Source of the DNA: Pradoshia eiseniae
GTDB taxonomy: Bacteria; Bacillota; Bacilli; Bacillales; Pradoshiaceae
Reading direction: 5' to 3'
DNA: 64,000 nucleotides
Assembly (NCBI RefSeq): GCF_002946355.1
Contig: NZ_PKOZ01000006.1
Location: 124,001 to 188,000 of the forward strand
Shown here: piece by piece, positions 34,505 through 43,160 of the stretch
Layout of the letters: every line of letters begins with the position of its first letter
Numbering within the stretch: position 1 is the first letter of the stretch
The notes under the pieces: model-generated
What the model was told of the DNA's origin: nothing
The model's input: the letters and a program-made list of their open reading frames with translations, nothing else
Databases searched by the model: none
Position numbers and translations under genes: made by a program

Positions 34505-34529
34505 CAGGCAACCTAGAAACGGTTGCCTG
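34505..34529 (-). other. Hairpin between nosL and nosY
   Basis: CAGGCAACC and GGTTGCCTG form a perfect 9-bp stem with a 7-nt loop in the 82-nt gap. No strong T-run follows, so it may stabilise mRNA or partly attenuate rather than terminate. Confidence 0.55.
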
Positions 34530-34548
34530 AATCTAATCTTTTTGTCTC

Positions 34549-35043
34549 TTACATGCTATGACTGTGCATACCTTTCTTTTTGTCCATTGCCCATTCATGG
34601 TTTGCTAAATCTGAATATGATAATACTTCACCTGAATGTTCTTCAGCGTAAGCTTTTGCATCATCAGCATTTTCAAAAGATATGACATGGTAGGACATCG
34701 GTGTATCAATCTCTGCCCCGTATACATAGGTCGCATCTTCCTCGTTAATCCATTCCTCTGTGTCAAAATCTCGGACAAATCCCTGCTCTACTTTTTTGTC
34801 CTCATTTTCTTTCTTCCATTTGTACATACAGCCTATATCATCAAATTTCAGGGACTTCCCATCTTCAAGGATGAGCTGGGTAGCATGCTGATCATTCGCA
34901 ACTGACATATTACATGTCGCGCAAGTATCCGTCTTTTCATCGACAGCTACTGGCTCCGCTGCCTCCTGATTATTACAAGCACCTAACATCAGCATTAAAA
35001 CAATTGAAAGGATGGATAATCCCACTAATCCAGATCTCTTCAT
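34549..35043 (-). CDS. nosL: NosL copper chaperone lipoprotein
   Basis: ATG 35043 follows GGGGAGGAAAAAGTC and overlaps the nosD stop (ATGA). The 164-residue protein has a lipoprotein signal with lipobox LGAC and the CATCNM motif (CxxCxM), the Cu(I) ligand pattern of NosL. A NosL fold follows, with FDDIGCMYKW and YVYGAEIDTPMSYHVISFEN. The tail ends GMHSHSM, which may bind more metal. NosL delivers copper to nitrous oxide reductase through the NosDFY complex. It lies inside the nos operon, second after nosD. Confidence 0.92.
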   Translation of the reverse strand: MKRSGLVGLSILSIVLMLMLGACNNQEAAEPVAVDEKTDTCATCNMSVANDQHATQLILEDGKSLKFDDIGCMYKWKKENEDKKVEQGFVRDFDTEEWINEEDATYVYGAEIDTPMSYHVISFENADDAKAYAEEHSGEVLSYSDLANHEWAMDKKKGMHSHSM

Positions 35044-36308
35044 GACTTTTTCCTCCCCGCCAAAAATAAAATAACACTCAATCCAAGCATCACAAATGCA
35101 ACGACCCAAACAATAAAAGGGCTGCCAGCACGTCCTTCGGCATCCTGTTCTGGTTTCATCAACGGCTCCGTATCGGCAAGCACTGCATTGTCCGTGCTCT
35201 TAAGCATCTTCTGTAAGATGCTCATACCGGGCGACTGAAAAAACAACTGATATTCCGGTACTTCATCTGTCAAGGACAAAAAGTATGGATCTGCCTCGTA
35301 CGCAAGATCACCATAACCGTCCTGGTCAACATCAATCTTTACGGACGAATCCCAGAAGTTTTGGCTGACGGTATTACGGCTGCTCTCTATCGCCTGCGCT
35401 TCATTCAAATTCAACTGAAAATGATTACCTGAAACTTCATTATCAGCTGCTCTTAAAAACTGGATGGCTATATAATTAGACGAGAAAAAGTTGTCCTTCA
35501 CTTGATTATCCAGAGACTTCTCAATCATCAATCCAATCCTATTATTAATCAGTTCATTGTCTCTGATCATTACGCCTCTTGAGTCATAAATTAGCAAGCC
35601 TTGCGCATTTACATTTTCATTGTTATTCTTCAGAATGTTCCGTTTAATAAGCGCACCATCCGCCCCCATGATCATTGCACCTGTATAGCTGTTTTGGACA
35701 TCATTTTCAGTAAGAGTGATTTCCTGTGAATACATAATATGAAACCCGTATCGTGCCTGCTTGACTTCATTCTCCGTAAATAGATTCCGATGGCTATCTT
35801 CTACATAAAATCCATCTTCTACGTTTTTTACGATGTTCTCTCGCAAAATATTATCATCTGATTCATCTAAATTCACCGCACGCTTCCAAGCTTGCCCGAT
35901 AATTTCTGTACCTTCCACCAATACATGTCTTGCCTTATACAGATTAATCGCTGTTGTGGCTGTAGTGATTTTCATGTTTGTAAGGCTATGTCCTTCACCA
36001 ATAACGCTGACTGCAGCCGTGGCATTTTCTGAAGCCTTTACAGTAAGATTATCAATAGACACATCATTTCCATTAATGGAGACAGCTGCTTCCTCGCCAT
36101 CGTATACAATCATCGCTTCATCTTTTGCTACGATACGGATCGGCTTCCTTATATCAATCGGCTCATTATAGGTACCGTTTTCAATCACCAGCGTCCCGCC
36201 TGGTGGAGTCCTATCGATTTGCTCCTGGAGGCTTGTATCAGCGGACATAGCATCAATCATTAACAGCCAAATTCCTGTCACCAATAGGAATATCCGCAAA
36301 TAATACAT
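35040..36308 (-). CDS. nosD: NosD, periplasmic-side copper-insertion protein
   Basis: The 422-residue protein has a signal peptide (MYYLRIFLLVTGIWLLMIDA). A beta-helix of repeated N-rich turns follows (NxI/V..N patterns such as GADGALIKRNILKNNNENV and DNQVKDNFFSSNYIAIQFLR). The end is a C-terminal membrane anchor (FIVWVVAFVMLGLSVILFLA) before KKS. This is the usual Gram-positive NosD layout: carbohydrate-binding/sugar-hydrolase type repeats plus an anchor. ATG 36308 follows GAAGGGGTGTTGA. It is the first gene of the nos operon. Confidence 0.92.
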   Translation of the reverse strand: MYYLRIFLLVTGIWLLMIDAMSADTSLQEQIDRTPPGGTLVIENGTYNEPIDIRKPIRIVAKDEAMIVYDGEEAAVSINGNDVSIDNLTVKASENATAAVSVIGEGHSLTNMKITTATTAINLYKARHVLVEGTEIIGQAWKRAVNLDESDDNILRENIVKNVEDGFYVEDSHRNLFTENEVKQARYGFHIMYSQEITLTENDVQNSYTGAMIMGADGALIKRNILKNNNENVNAQGLLIYDSRGVMIRDNELINNRIGLMIEKSLDNQVKDNFFSSNYIAIQFLRAADNEVSGNHFQLNLNEAQAIESSRNTVSQNFWDSSVKIDVDQDGYGDLAYEADPYFLSLTDEVPEYQLFFQSPGMSILQKMLKSTDNAVLADTEPLMKPEQDAEGRAGSPFIVWVVAFVMLGLSVILFLAGRKKS

Positions 36309-36336
36309 TCAACACCCCTTCTTTTTATGGCTTTAT

Positions 36337-36362
36337 TTCTGTCCAGATGTACATGGACAGAA
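36337..36362 (-). other. Hairpin in the nosD leader
   Basis: TTCTGTCCA (36337-36345) pairs perfectly with TGGACAGAA (36354-36362). It lies within the predicted untranslated leader of about 105 nt. Function unknown. Confidence 0.4.
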
Positions 36363-36421
36363 CCATCTCCTAACTGATTCTTCATTATTATTTTACAAAA
36401 TAATTTTCAGAACTTACTAGC

Positions 36422-36464
36422 ATTATAGACTATCAAGTAATCACTACTTACGAACCTGTTCACA
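36422..36464 (-). promoter_or_regulatory. nos operon promoter with FNR-like box at -41.5
   Basis: Minus-strand TATAAT (36422-36427) sets the likely start near 36415. TGTGA-N6-TCGTA (36449-36464) matches 8 of 10 bases of the FNR consensus TGTGA-N6-TCACA and is centred at -41.5, where FNR activates. No -35 consensus is seen, as expected for an activated promoter. Confidence 0.6.
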
Positions 36465-37095
36465 AAATTGTAAAATAAACTATTTCATAATTCTTATATA
36501 ATAGTTTCCCTATCTAATTTATATCCTTCTATCTTATTTCAGACATAAACCACATCAAAAGGACCAGTCTTTCCACCTTTTTACTTCTCCATTTTCCTGT
36601 TAAAATTAAAGGAACTGACTCATTCATCAGTTCCATACGCTAAACAGTGATTGAAATTTTCTTCTCCTATGCAAGAGTCGCAGAAGGGGCTCAGTCTAGA
36701 GACCTAGTTAAAAATCAAGCTTGAGGTCATTATCTAAAAAAATGATTCCAGCTAAACTTAAGGCATAAGGAAAGAATACAAAATGAAAAACATCAGAAAC
36801 ACCATAGCGATTATATTCGTCTTTATTGTCAATATTGGGCCCATTTCTGGTTCTGGTCATTACGAATACTGCTAAAACACGAAATAAAGTGCTCCTCCCA
36901 CATCCAAGCCTTTCAACCTCTACCATAGTCTAATCATTTTTTATCTAACATCGCTAAGTTATATATGGCCCGATGTAGCATGCCGGTGAATCTCCCATTG
37001 ATGGATTCACAATCATCCACCGTGCTTATTTGTTATCTTACATATATAAATCCGTTATTGAAGAAGCCTTTAATCTTTTAAAAGGAGGAAACATC

Positions 37096-38364
37096 GTGAA
37101 TCCAGCTCTCTCAGCCGAGAAAAAGGAACGATTGGCACAAAGAAATATCCTATTATTTATCATCGGAAAGTTCATTTCATTATCTGGCGCGAGCATTTAT
37201 TCCTTTGTCATTGGGCTTTATATACTAAAGGTCACTGGTCTTGGCACGAGCTTTGCGATAGCACTGGTTTGCGCCTCATTGCCCCGGATTCTTTTCGGCC
37301 CGCTTGCTGGAACAATCGCAGATAAGGTCAATCGAAAAATGCTCATTATTCTCTCTGAAGTGGCAAGCGGACTATTAATGGTGTTCATCTTGTTCTATGG
37401 GTATTTTTGGGGACTCCCGCTGTTCTTGCTTTATTTATCTGAAGCACTGCTGGCCATCACATCGACCTTCTTCTCAGTAACAGCCTCATCAGCGCTTGCC
37501 TCCATGGCAGGTGATCAAAACATCCAGAAAGCCGGATCTTTGAACCAATCCGCCTCGTCCCTTGCTGGAATTATCGGTCCGCTCATTGCAGGTATCCTAT
37601 ATGCATTCCTTTCCATTGAGCTCATCGTATTGCTGACTGCGGTGACGTTCTTTAGTGCAGGTATCATTGAATTTTTCATCAGGTTCAACTTATATGAAAG
37701 CAAAAATTCAATCAGGCCTTCAGAGCCATTTTTTCAAAGCCTGGCAGGAGGATTCCGCTACCTTAAGGGAAATGGTTTTCTATACAGCTTGCTCAAGATA
37801 GCCTTCTGGATCAATTTCTTCTTTGCCGGTATTAATGTGGCTATCCCCTATATCTTAAACAACACCTTGAATTTTTCTTCACAGGCATATGGTACGACAG
37901 CAGCGATGGTCTCTGTCGGGGCACTTGTCTCTTCCTTGATCATCTCGAGACAGAAGGAGCATAATCAGAAGACTAGAATGATCCGTAATGGTTTTCTCCT
38001 GATGTCAGTGCTTATCAGTATGATTGGGATACCGCCATTGCTTGGATTCACTTCATCTGCCTTAAATATCAGCTATTATATCATTCTGCTTGGTTTAACG
38101 GGGGCCTCCATCATGATTGTTAATATCCCTATCATGGTTTTGATTCAACGTACAACACCAAATGAAATGCGCGGCCGCATCTTTGGTTTAGTAGAAACAA
38201 TTGCAGCGGCCATATCCCCCCTTGGCATGATTCTGTTTGGACTTTTACTTGATTACATCCCGTCTTTCTATGTCCCATTCATCACGGGCGGAGCCTTTCT
38301 TTTGATCGGCGTATTCAGTTTAAGTAAGTTACCGGAGCCAGCAGAGACGAAGCTGGCCGGATAA
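37096..38364 (+). CDS. MFS transporter, MefA/MFS_3-like
   Basis: GTG 37096 follows AAAAGGAGGAAACATC, so the longer frame from 37030 is not used. The 422-residue protein has twelve membrane segments. NILLFIIGKFISLSGASIYS and PLAGTIADKVNRKMLIILSE (loop 2-3) resemble the macrolide-efflux/EntS branch. Later conserved segments are IQRTTPNEMRGRIFGLVETI and the final SLSKLPE. It is followed 65 nt later by a hydrolase gene; whether they form an operon is unclear. The substrate is unknown. Confidence 0.85.
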   Translation: MNPALSAEKKERLAQRNILLFIIGKFISLSGASIYSFVIGLYILKVTGLGTSFAIALVCASLPRILFGPLAGTIADKVNRKMLIILSEVASGLLMVFILFYGYFWGLPLFLLYLSEALLAITSTFFSVTASSALASMAGDQNIQKAGSLNQSASSLAGIIGPLIAGILYAFLSIELIVLLTAVTFFSAGIIEFFIRFNLYESKNSIRPSEPFFQSLAGGFRYLKGNGFLYSLLKIAFWINFFFAGINVAIPYILNNTLNFSSQAYGTTAAMVSVGALVSSLIISRQKEHNQKTRMIRNGFLLMSVLISMIGIPPLLGFTSSALNISYYIILLGLTGASIMIVNIPIMVLIQRTTPNEMRGRIFGLVETIAAAISPLGMILFGLLLDYIPSFYVPFITGGAFLLIGVFSLSKLPEPAETKLAG

Positions 38365-38428
38365 ACAGGAATCTGAATCTAATTAAAACGAAATGCTTAA
38401 TAGACCTATTATCAAAGGAGGTAAACCT

Positions 38429-39352
38429 TTGCCGACATATACTCACTTTAGCAGCAAGCAGCAGGAGCTCATTACTTTATTCAAGAATCAGGCATACAAT
38501 GAATGCCATAAATTGCTTCACGAAATGGAAGATGAATATCCGCTTATGCTTGATAAACTGGCCTTTTGGAAGGCAAGCCTCCACCTGGCGGAAGGGAAGA
38601 AAAAAGAGGCCGTCAAAACCTTGCAGCTAGCTTTTGACAAAGGTTATTGGGTTAGCCCTGAAATGTTTTATATGGATGATGAATTTAAAGCTCTCGAGCA
38701 ATTGCCTGATTTCAAAGAATTAATCAGGCAATTTGATGAGGCACTCACTAGAAAGAAGGCATCATCAAGAGCACTTTTATTGGAGAAAGGACATCCAAGG
38801 GCTAAAACAGGTATCTATGCCTTACATATGAGATATTCGAATGCCGAGATTTTTTCGGAAATATTTTTGGATACAGAAACGGAAAATCAATATGCCTTTG
38901 GTTTTGCACAATCCTCTCAAGCGATGAGCAGCCATGCTTATGTATGGGATGATGAAATACAGGCAAAAGCAGATATTGAAGAAACACTAAGCTTATTTCA
39001 AGAAAAACATCCATTTGATGATTTGATTATCTCAGGTGGCTCACAAGGAGGAAAACTCGCCATTGAACTAGGGCTCACTCATCCTTCTGCCAGAGGATTC
39101 ATCGCTGTCATCCCTTATATTAAAGATCTATCTAAGATGGAAAAACTAGCAAAAGAATACAGGAATGAGGCAAAAGGTGTCATCATCGCTGGTGAGCAGG
39201 ATGCTGCCTATATGCAAACCCTCAAGCTTGTACAGCTATTAGAGCATCATCACATTCCACACAAATTCATTTCTATTAAAGGAATGGGCCATACAATTCC
39301 AGCAAATTTCACCCAGCGTCTTAAGGAGGCAGTCGACTATATCCTGGATTAA
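38429..39352 (+). CDS. Alpha/beta hydrolase with N-terminal helical repeat region
   Basis: TTG 38429 follows ATCAAAGGAGGTAAACCT, so translation likely starts here (307 aa). Residues about 1-125 form a helical, TPR-like region (FKNQAYNECHKLLHEMEDEY, WKASLHLAEGKKKEAVKTLQ). The C-terminal half is an esterase-like alpha/beta hydrolase with nucleophile GGSQGG, acid GEQDAAY and histidine GMGHTIP. Similar proteins in Bacillaceae have no known substrate. It follows an MFS pump gene. Confidence 0.75.
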   Translation: MPTYTHFSSKQQELITLFKNQAYNECHKLLHEMEDEYPLMLDKLAFWKASLHLAEGKKKEAVKTLQLAFDKGYWVSPEMFYMDDEFKALEQLPDFKELIRQFDEALTRKKASSRALLLEKGHPRAKTGIYALHMRYSNAEIFSEIFLDTETENQYAFGFAQSSQAMSSHAYVWDDEIQAKADIEETLSLFQEKHPFDDLIISGGSQGGKLAIELGLTHPSARGFIAVIPYIKDLSKMEKLAKEYRNEAKGVIIAGEQDAAYMQTLKLVQLLEHHHIPHKFISIKGMGHTIPANFTQRLKEAVDYILD

Positions 39353-39453
39353 TAGAAAAATAGGTTTGAACATAATTGAATTTTCAATGTCCAAAACGGA
39401 AGGTTTTTACTAAAATCTAGTCTTAGTTAATCTAAATCATTAATTTCGTCGGA

Positions 39454-39534
39454 AGCAGGCTGACTCCTGCTGATTAGCGGACAGAGGATACTCCCCAGAA
39501 GTGCCAAAGCACTCTAGGAGGCTCCCCTGTCCGC
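39454..39534 (+). repeat. Structured intergenic element with nested stems
   Basis: In the 336-nt gap 39353-39688, AGCAGG/CCTGCT makes a small hairpin. GCGGACAG (39477-39484) pairs with CTGTCCGC (39527-39534). Inside it CTCC/GGAG and AGTGC/GCACT nest around a CAAA loop. The block is G+C-rich in an AT-rich gap and resembles the dispersed repeats (bcr-type) of Bacillus genomes. Confidence 0.5.
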
Positions 39535-39600
39535 CCCTAGGTTTGTTCTTCTACAGTAAAATTACCGGCATTCTAGTAGCGATATTCAAGTTAAACTAAT

Positions 39601-39646
39601 TAAAAACGCCGAACCATTTTAACTATGCATTAAAATGGTTCGGCGT
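39601..39646 (-). terminator. Terminator of the CoA-disulfide reductase gene
   Basis: ACGCCGAACCATTTTAA (39606-39622) pairs perfectly with TTAAAATGGTTCGGCGT (39630-39646). Minus-strand TTTTTA follows. Confidence 0.85.
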
Positions 39647-39688
39647 CCTTAGTTGTTAGAAACCTTTTATCCCAGTCTTTCCCATCTC

Positions 39689-41329
39689 TTACCGATAAAC
39701 GATGGAATACAAATGATATCCCCCGTCTAAGTTCTTTACGCTTATTCCATTGCCTTCAAGGATGCGTGCAGCTAGGTAGCCGCGCATGCCCACCTGGCAG
39801 GTGACATACAGGTCTTTATCCTGCGGAATTTCATCTAGGCGGCCGCGGAGTTCATCGATTGGGATGTTAACAGACCCCTTGATGGCCCCTTTCGCTACTT
39901 CTCCTGGAGAACGGACATCTAATAAATATCCTCCATTAGCGACAATCTCGTCGATTTCATGCCATTGAACCGTTTCAGCCATGCCTTCCATAATATTGGT
40001 GGCGGCATATCCAGCCATATTGACCGGATCCTTTGCTGAAGAATACGGCGGCGCATAGGCAATCTCAATATCTGGCAGATCAAGAACCGTCATATTGCCC
40101 TTAATTGCTGTTGCGATAACATCAATTCGCTTATCGACGCCTTCTTTTCCTACAGCCTGGGCCCCGTATATACGACCGGTCTCTTTATCAAAAATCAGCT
40201 TCAAATTAAGTTGAGCAGCACCAGGGTAATAGCCGGCATGACTGTTTGGCGTTACATGTACGACCTCGTATGGCACGCCAAGTCGTTTCAATAATTTCTC
40301 ATTGCTTCCGGTTGAAGCAACAGATAGATCAAACACTTTTGCAATGGATGTTCCGAGAGTTCCATGATAGACCGCTTCTTTCCCATGAATATGGTCAGCA
40401 ACCAAGCGTCCTTGCCTGTTCGCCGGCCATGCAAGCGGAATATAAGTATCAGTGCCATGGATATAATCCTTCACTTCAATCACATCACCGACTGCGTAAA
40501 TGGAAGGGTCAGAGGTTTGCAAATGCTCATTAACCTTTATGGCTCCTTTTACACCAACCTCAAGACCAGCTTCCTTGGCAATCGTGCTTTCAGGCATCAC
40601 GCCGATTGCTAGAAGAATCATATCAGATTCGAGCTCGATACCGCTATCTAGCCTTACTTTTTTCCCTCCATCAAGAATGGCAGACACATTTTCTTCAAGG
40701 AGAAGTTGAACACCCTTCTCACGGAGGTGAGTATGAACAATTTGCGCCATCTCGAAGTCAATCGGAGCCATAACTTGGCTACTCATATCGACAATCGTTA
40801 CATCCACACCGCGCTCACGCAGATTTTCCGCAATCTCCAGACCAATGAAACCGCCGCCAATCACTACCGCCTTCTCAGGCTTCTCTAAATCAACCTTCTC
40901 CTTAATCCGATCGGTATCAGGAATATTTCGCAGTGTGTATACATTATTAGCCTCTTCAATTCCCTCAATCCTTGGCTTAATCGGACTAGCTCCAGGAGAA
41001 AGAATTAATTTATCATATGACTCTGTATATTCTTCACCAGTGGCTACTTTCCTTGCCGTTACGGTTTTGGCTTCACGATCAATCCCAACGATTTCCGTCC
41101 AATTACGGATATCGAGATTAAACCGCGTTCCCATACCCTCCACGGTTTGAACAAGCAGTTTATTGCGACTCTGGATAACCTCTCCCACATAATACGGCAG
41201 ACCGCAATTGGCGAAGGATATGTACTCCCCTTTTTCAAACATAATGATCTCATCTTTTTCACTAAGACGACGTAAACGCGCTGCTGCAGATGCACCGCCA
41301 GCTACCCCTCCGACAATCAGGATTTTCAT
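39689..41329 (-). CDS. CoA-disulfide/CoA-persulfide reductase with rhodanese domain
   Basis: The 546-residue flavoprotein starts with the FAD motif GGVAGGASAAARLRRL. The active cysteine Cys42 lies in FANCGLPYY, typical of CoADR. The pyridine-nucleotide motif VVIGGGFIGLEIAENLRERG and the second FAD motif YAVGDVIEV follow. From about residue 455 a rhodanese domain carries the catalytic cysteine in CQVGMRGYLA. Such CoADR-RHD enzymes reduce CoA disulfide or CoA persulfide with NAD(P)H and help handle reactive sulfur. The start ATG follows AGGAGGAAAATAAG. A CsoR/CstR-like operator sits in its promoter. Confidence 0.92.
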   Translation of the reverse strand: MKILIVGGVAGGASAAARLRRLSEKDEIIMFEKGEYISFANCGLPYYVGEVIQSRNKLLVQTVEGMGTRFNLDIRNWTEIVGIDREAKTVTARKVATGEEYTESYDKLILSPGASPIKPRIEGIEEANNVYTLRNIPDTDRIKEKVDLEKPEKAVVIGGGFIGLEIAENLRERGVDVTIVDMSSQVMAPIDFEMAQIVHTHLREKGVQLLLEENVSAILDGGKKVRLDSGIELESDMILLAIGVMPESTIAKEAGLEVGVKGAIKVNEHLQTSDPSIYAVGDVIEVKDYIHGTDTYIPLAWPANRQGRLVADHIHGKEAVYHGTLGTSIAKVFDLSVASTGSNEKLLKRLGVPYEVVHVTPNSHAGYYPGAAQLNLKLIFDKETGRIYGAQAVGKEGVDKRIDVIATAIKGNMTVLDLPDIEIAYAPPYSSAKDPVNMAGYAATNIMEGMAETVQWHEIDEIVANGGYLLDVRSPGEVAKGAIKGSVNIPIDELRGRLDEIPQDKDLYVTCQVGMRGYLAARILEGNGISVKNLDGGYHLYSIVYR

Positions 41330-41364
41330 CTTATTTTCCTCCTCATGATAAATCTATAGCTCAA

Positions 41365-41393
41365 AGTTTAATATACCCCCACAGGTATGTCAA
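41365..41393 (-). promoter_or_regulatory. CoADR promoter with CsoR/CstR-like operator in its spacer
   Basis: Minus-strand TTGACA (41388-41393), a 17-nt spacer and TAAACT (41365-41370). The inverted repeat ATACC-N6-GGTAT (41373-41388, ATACCCCCACAGGTAT on the plus strand) fills the spacer. CsoR-family repressors, including the persulfide sensor CstR, bind such GC-centred ATACC repeats. Confidence 0.6.
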
Positions 41394-41484
41394 AGGATTT
41401 TTTGTGAAGATTATTTGTCCTTGCGAAAATTATATCACTATCACCCAGGCACTTTTTACTGAGTTGCCTAACAATTGAGCGCAC

Positions 41485-41523
41485 AAAAAAACATGGAGGG
41501 TCATATATATCTGACCCTCCATG
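41485..41523 (-). terminator. Terminator of the lysine permease gene
   Basis: CATGGAGGGTCA (41492-41503) pairs perfectly with TGACCCTCCATG (41512-41523). TTTTTTT follows on the minus strand. Confidence 0.85.
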
Positions 41524-41536
41524 ATCTCTCAATGTT

Positions 41537-42997
41537 TTATTCTGTATCCACTGCAAGAGCGGCTTCCTTCTGATAGGCACGTTTAATACGCTCGGCTTCT
41601 TTTTGGTTCTTTGGCAGGTAGCCATAGAACAGGATTCCGCTCGCGAGCAAAATGACTCCAAATAGGAAGGTAGTCAAATCTGCGGTTCCTTTAATGATGA
41701 CCCAAATGGAATAACCAGTAGCTAAAAGTCCAATCAACCCATCAAAAATTCGCGAACGCTTCTCATGTGCTTGGTAGGTTTCCCCAGTCCAGACCAGCTT
41801 CAATTGGAAGGTAGAAGAAATCAAATAAGGCACTAAGTAAGATAGCGTTGCAATATAGATGATAAAATCAAAGGCTGACGCAATCGAATTCGAGATTGTC
41901 GAGAAGATGAATAACTGACCTAAACCATTAGAAACAATCATCGAAAAAGTCGGTATGCCATGCTTATTTTCTTTAAGAAAGGCCGGTATAAAGAGACCCT
42001 GCTTCGCCGCCTGGTACGGAATCTCCGCACTCAAGAGCACCCAGCCAATCGTCGAACCAAACAAGCTGATCAGACCCACGAATGCAAGCGCCTTCCCGCC
42101 AACTGGTCCAAGTACTGCAGTGATCGCATCAATGAGCGGTTTATCAGATGCAAGCAAAGCATCCTGCGAGAGCATTCCCATCACGAGTGTGCTTATCCCC
42201 ATATAAATCGCTATGGCAATCATGAGACCGACAATGGTCGCGGACTTTACGTCTGATTTCCTTTTTGCACGGGAGGCAAAGACAACCGCGGATTCAACCC
42301 CGAGAAACGCCCATAGAGTAGAAACAGCGGCTAAGTTTACTTGTCCCATAAGGCCATGGCTAACACCGCTTCCATCTACTTTCATTTCAACAAGTGGCAG
42401 GATATTTGCTTTTTCAAAGGCGAACAAGCCAATGATGATAAATAAGCCAAACCCAATAACCTTCCCTGCAGTCGCGATGAAATTGATTTTGCCGGCATGA
42501 TTAATACCGGTCATAATAATATAGTGAACGCCCCAAAGCATAATCGTACAAACCATGAATGTTAAAGCATTACCGACCTTTAGCGTAAAGTCGCCAACAG
42601 TCAGCAGGACAGCCTGGCTTGTTAAAATAGGGAAAAATGCGGATAAATACCCTGCAAATGTGGTAACAATAGCGATGTTACCCGCAAAGTTGCCAATCCA
42701 ATACCCCCAGGTCGACATAAAGCCTGATAGCTTCGAGGCAGTAGAGTCCTCTTTGAACAATTCCTTTGCATATATTTGCGGCCCGCCGGTCAAATGCGGC
42801 TTGCGCATAGCTAAATTCCCGAATACAAGCGCAATCATTAAGACTCCTAGTCCAGTTAAGCCCCAAGCAATAATAACGCCTGCCGGGCTAGCAACCTCCG
42901 CCAATGTACGAGGCAGCATAAAAATTCCCGAGCCGACCATATTGCCGACAACAAATGCCGTTAAAATCCAAAATCCCAGTTGTTTATTCTGATTCAC
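41537..42997 (-). CDS. yvsH: Lysine-riboswitch-controlled amino acid permease (YvsH-like)
   Basis: The 486-residue APC-superfamily permease has about 13 membrane segments. VGNMVGSGIFMLPRTLAEVA is the APC helix-1 motif. FLGVESAVVFASRAKRKSDV is typical of the basic amino acid/polyamine antiporter branch (ArcD, LysP-like YvsH). The start is GTG 42997 behind GAAGGGGAATGACTA. The upstream lysine riboswitch makes lysine the likely substrate, although the family could also exchange arginine and ornithine. Confidence 0.88.
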   Translation of the reverse strand: MNQNKQLGFWILTAFVVGNMVGSGIFMLPRTLAEVASPAGVIIAWGLTGLGVLMIALVFGNLAMRKPHLTGGPQIYAKELFKEDSTASKLSGFMSTWGYWIGNFAGNIAIVTTFAGYLSAFFPILTSQAVLLTVGDFTLKVGNALTFMVCTIMLWGVHYIIMTGINHAGKINFIATAGKVIGFGLFIIIGLFAFEKANILPLVEMKVDGSGVSHGLMGQVNLAAVSTLWAFLGVESAVVFASRAKRKSDVKSATIVGLMIAIAIYMGISTLVMGMLSQDALLASDKPLIDAITAVLGPVGGKALAFVGLISLFGSTIGWVLLSAEIPYQAAKQGLFIPAFLKENKHGIPTFSMIVSNGLGQLFIFSTISNSIASAFDFIIYIATLSYLVPYLISSTFQLKLVWTGETYQAHEKRSRIFDGLIGLLATGYSIWVIIKGTADLTTFLFGVILLASGILFYGYLPKNQKEAERIKRAYQKEAALAVDTE

Positions 42998-43160
42998 TAG
43001 TCATTCCCCTTCCAAAACTGATGTACTACCATTTCAGACATTATCCATGTTTTGGCTCAAGCGAGATGTGAACTTTCTTTATGTAACAAACTATATGAAG
43101 CTGGCCTATTTTTTTAGAAACAGGACTTACAATCTATTACTTTTTGCTTCGATAGCCGAC

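Larger units (their letters stand above)
36309..37095. other. Intergenic region with nos promoter and a possible gene remnant
   Basis: This 787-nt gap holds the nos leader and promoter. A minus-strand frame at 36708-36926 has a hydrophobic C-terminal half (YGVSDVFHFVFFPYALSLAG) but no ribosome site at a usable start. A second frame upstream (LDVGGALYFVF then stop) suggests a frameshifted small membrane protein. A weak hairpin (GGAACTGA / TCAGTTCC, 36611-36634) lies downstream of it. Otherwise AT-rich and unremarkable. Confidence 0.35.

Noticed and set aside
42555-42992. 145-codon frame opposite the lysine permease gene
   Set aside because: Shadow of the permease on the other strand without initiation signals.
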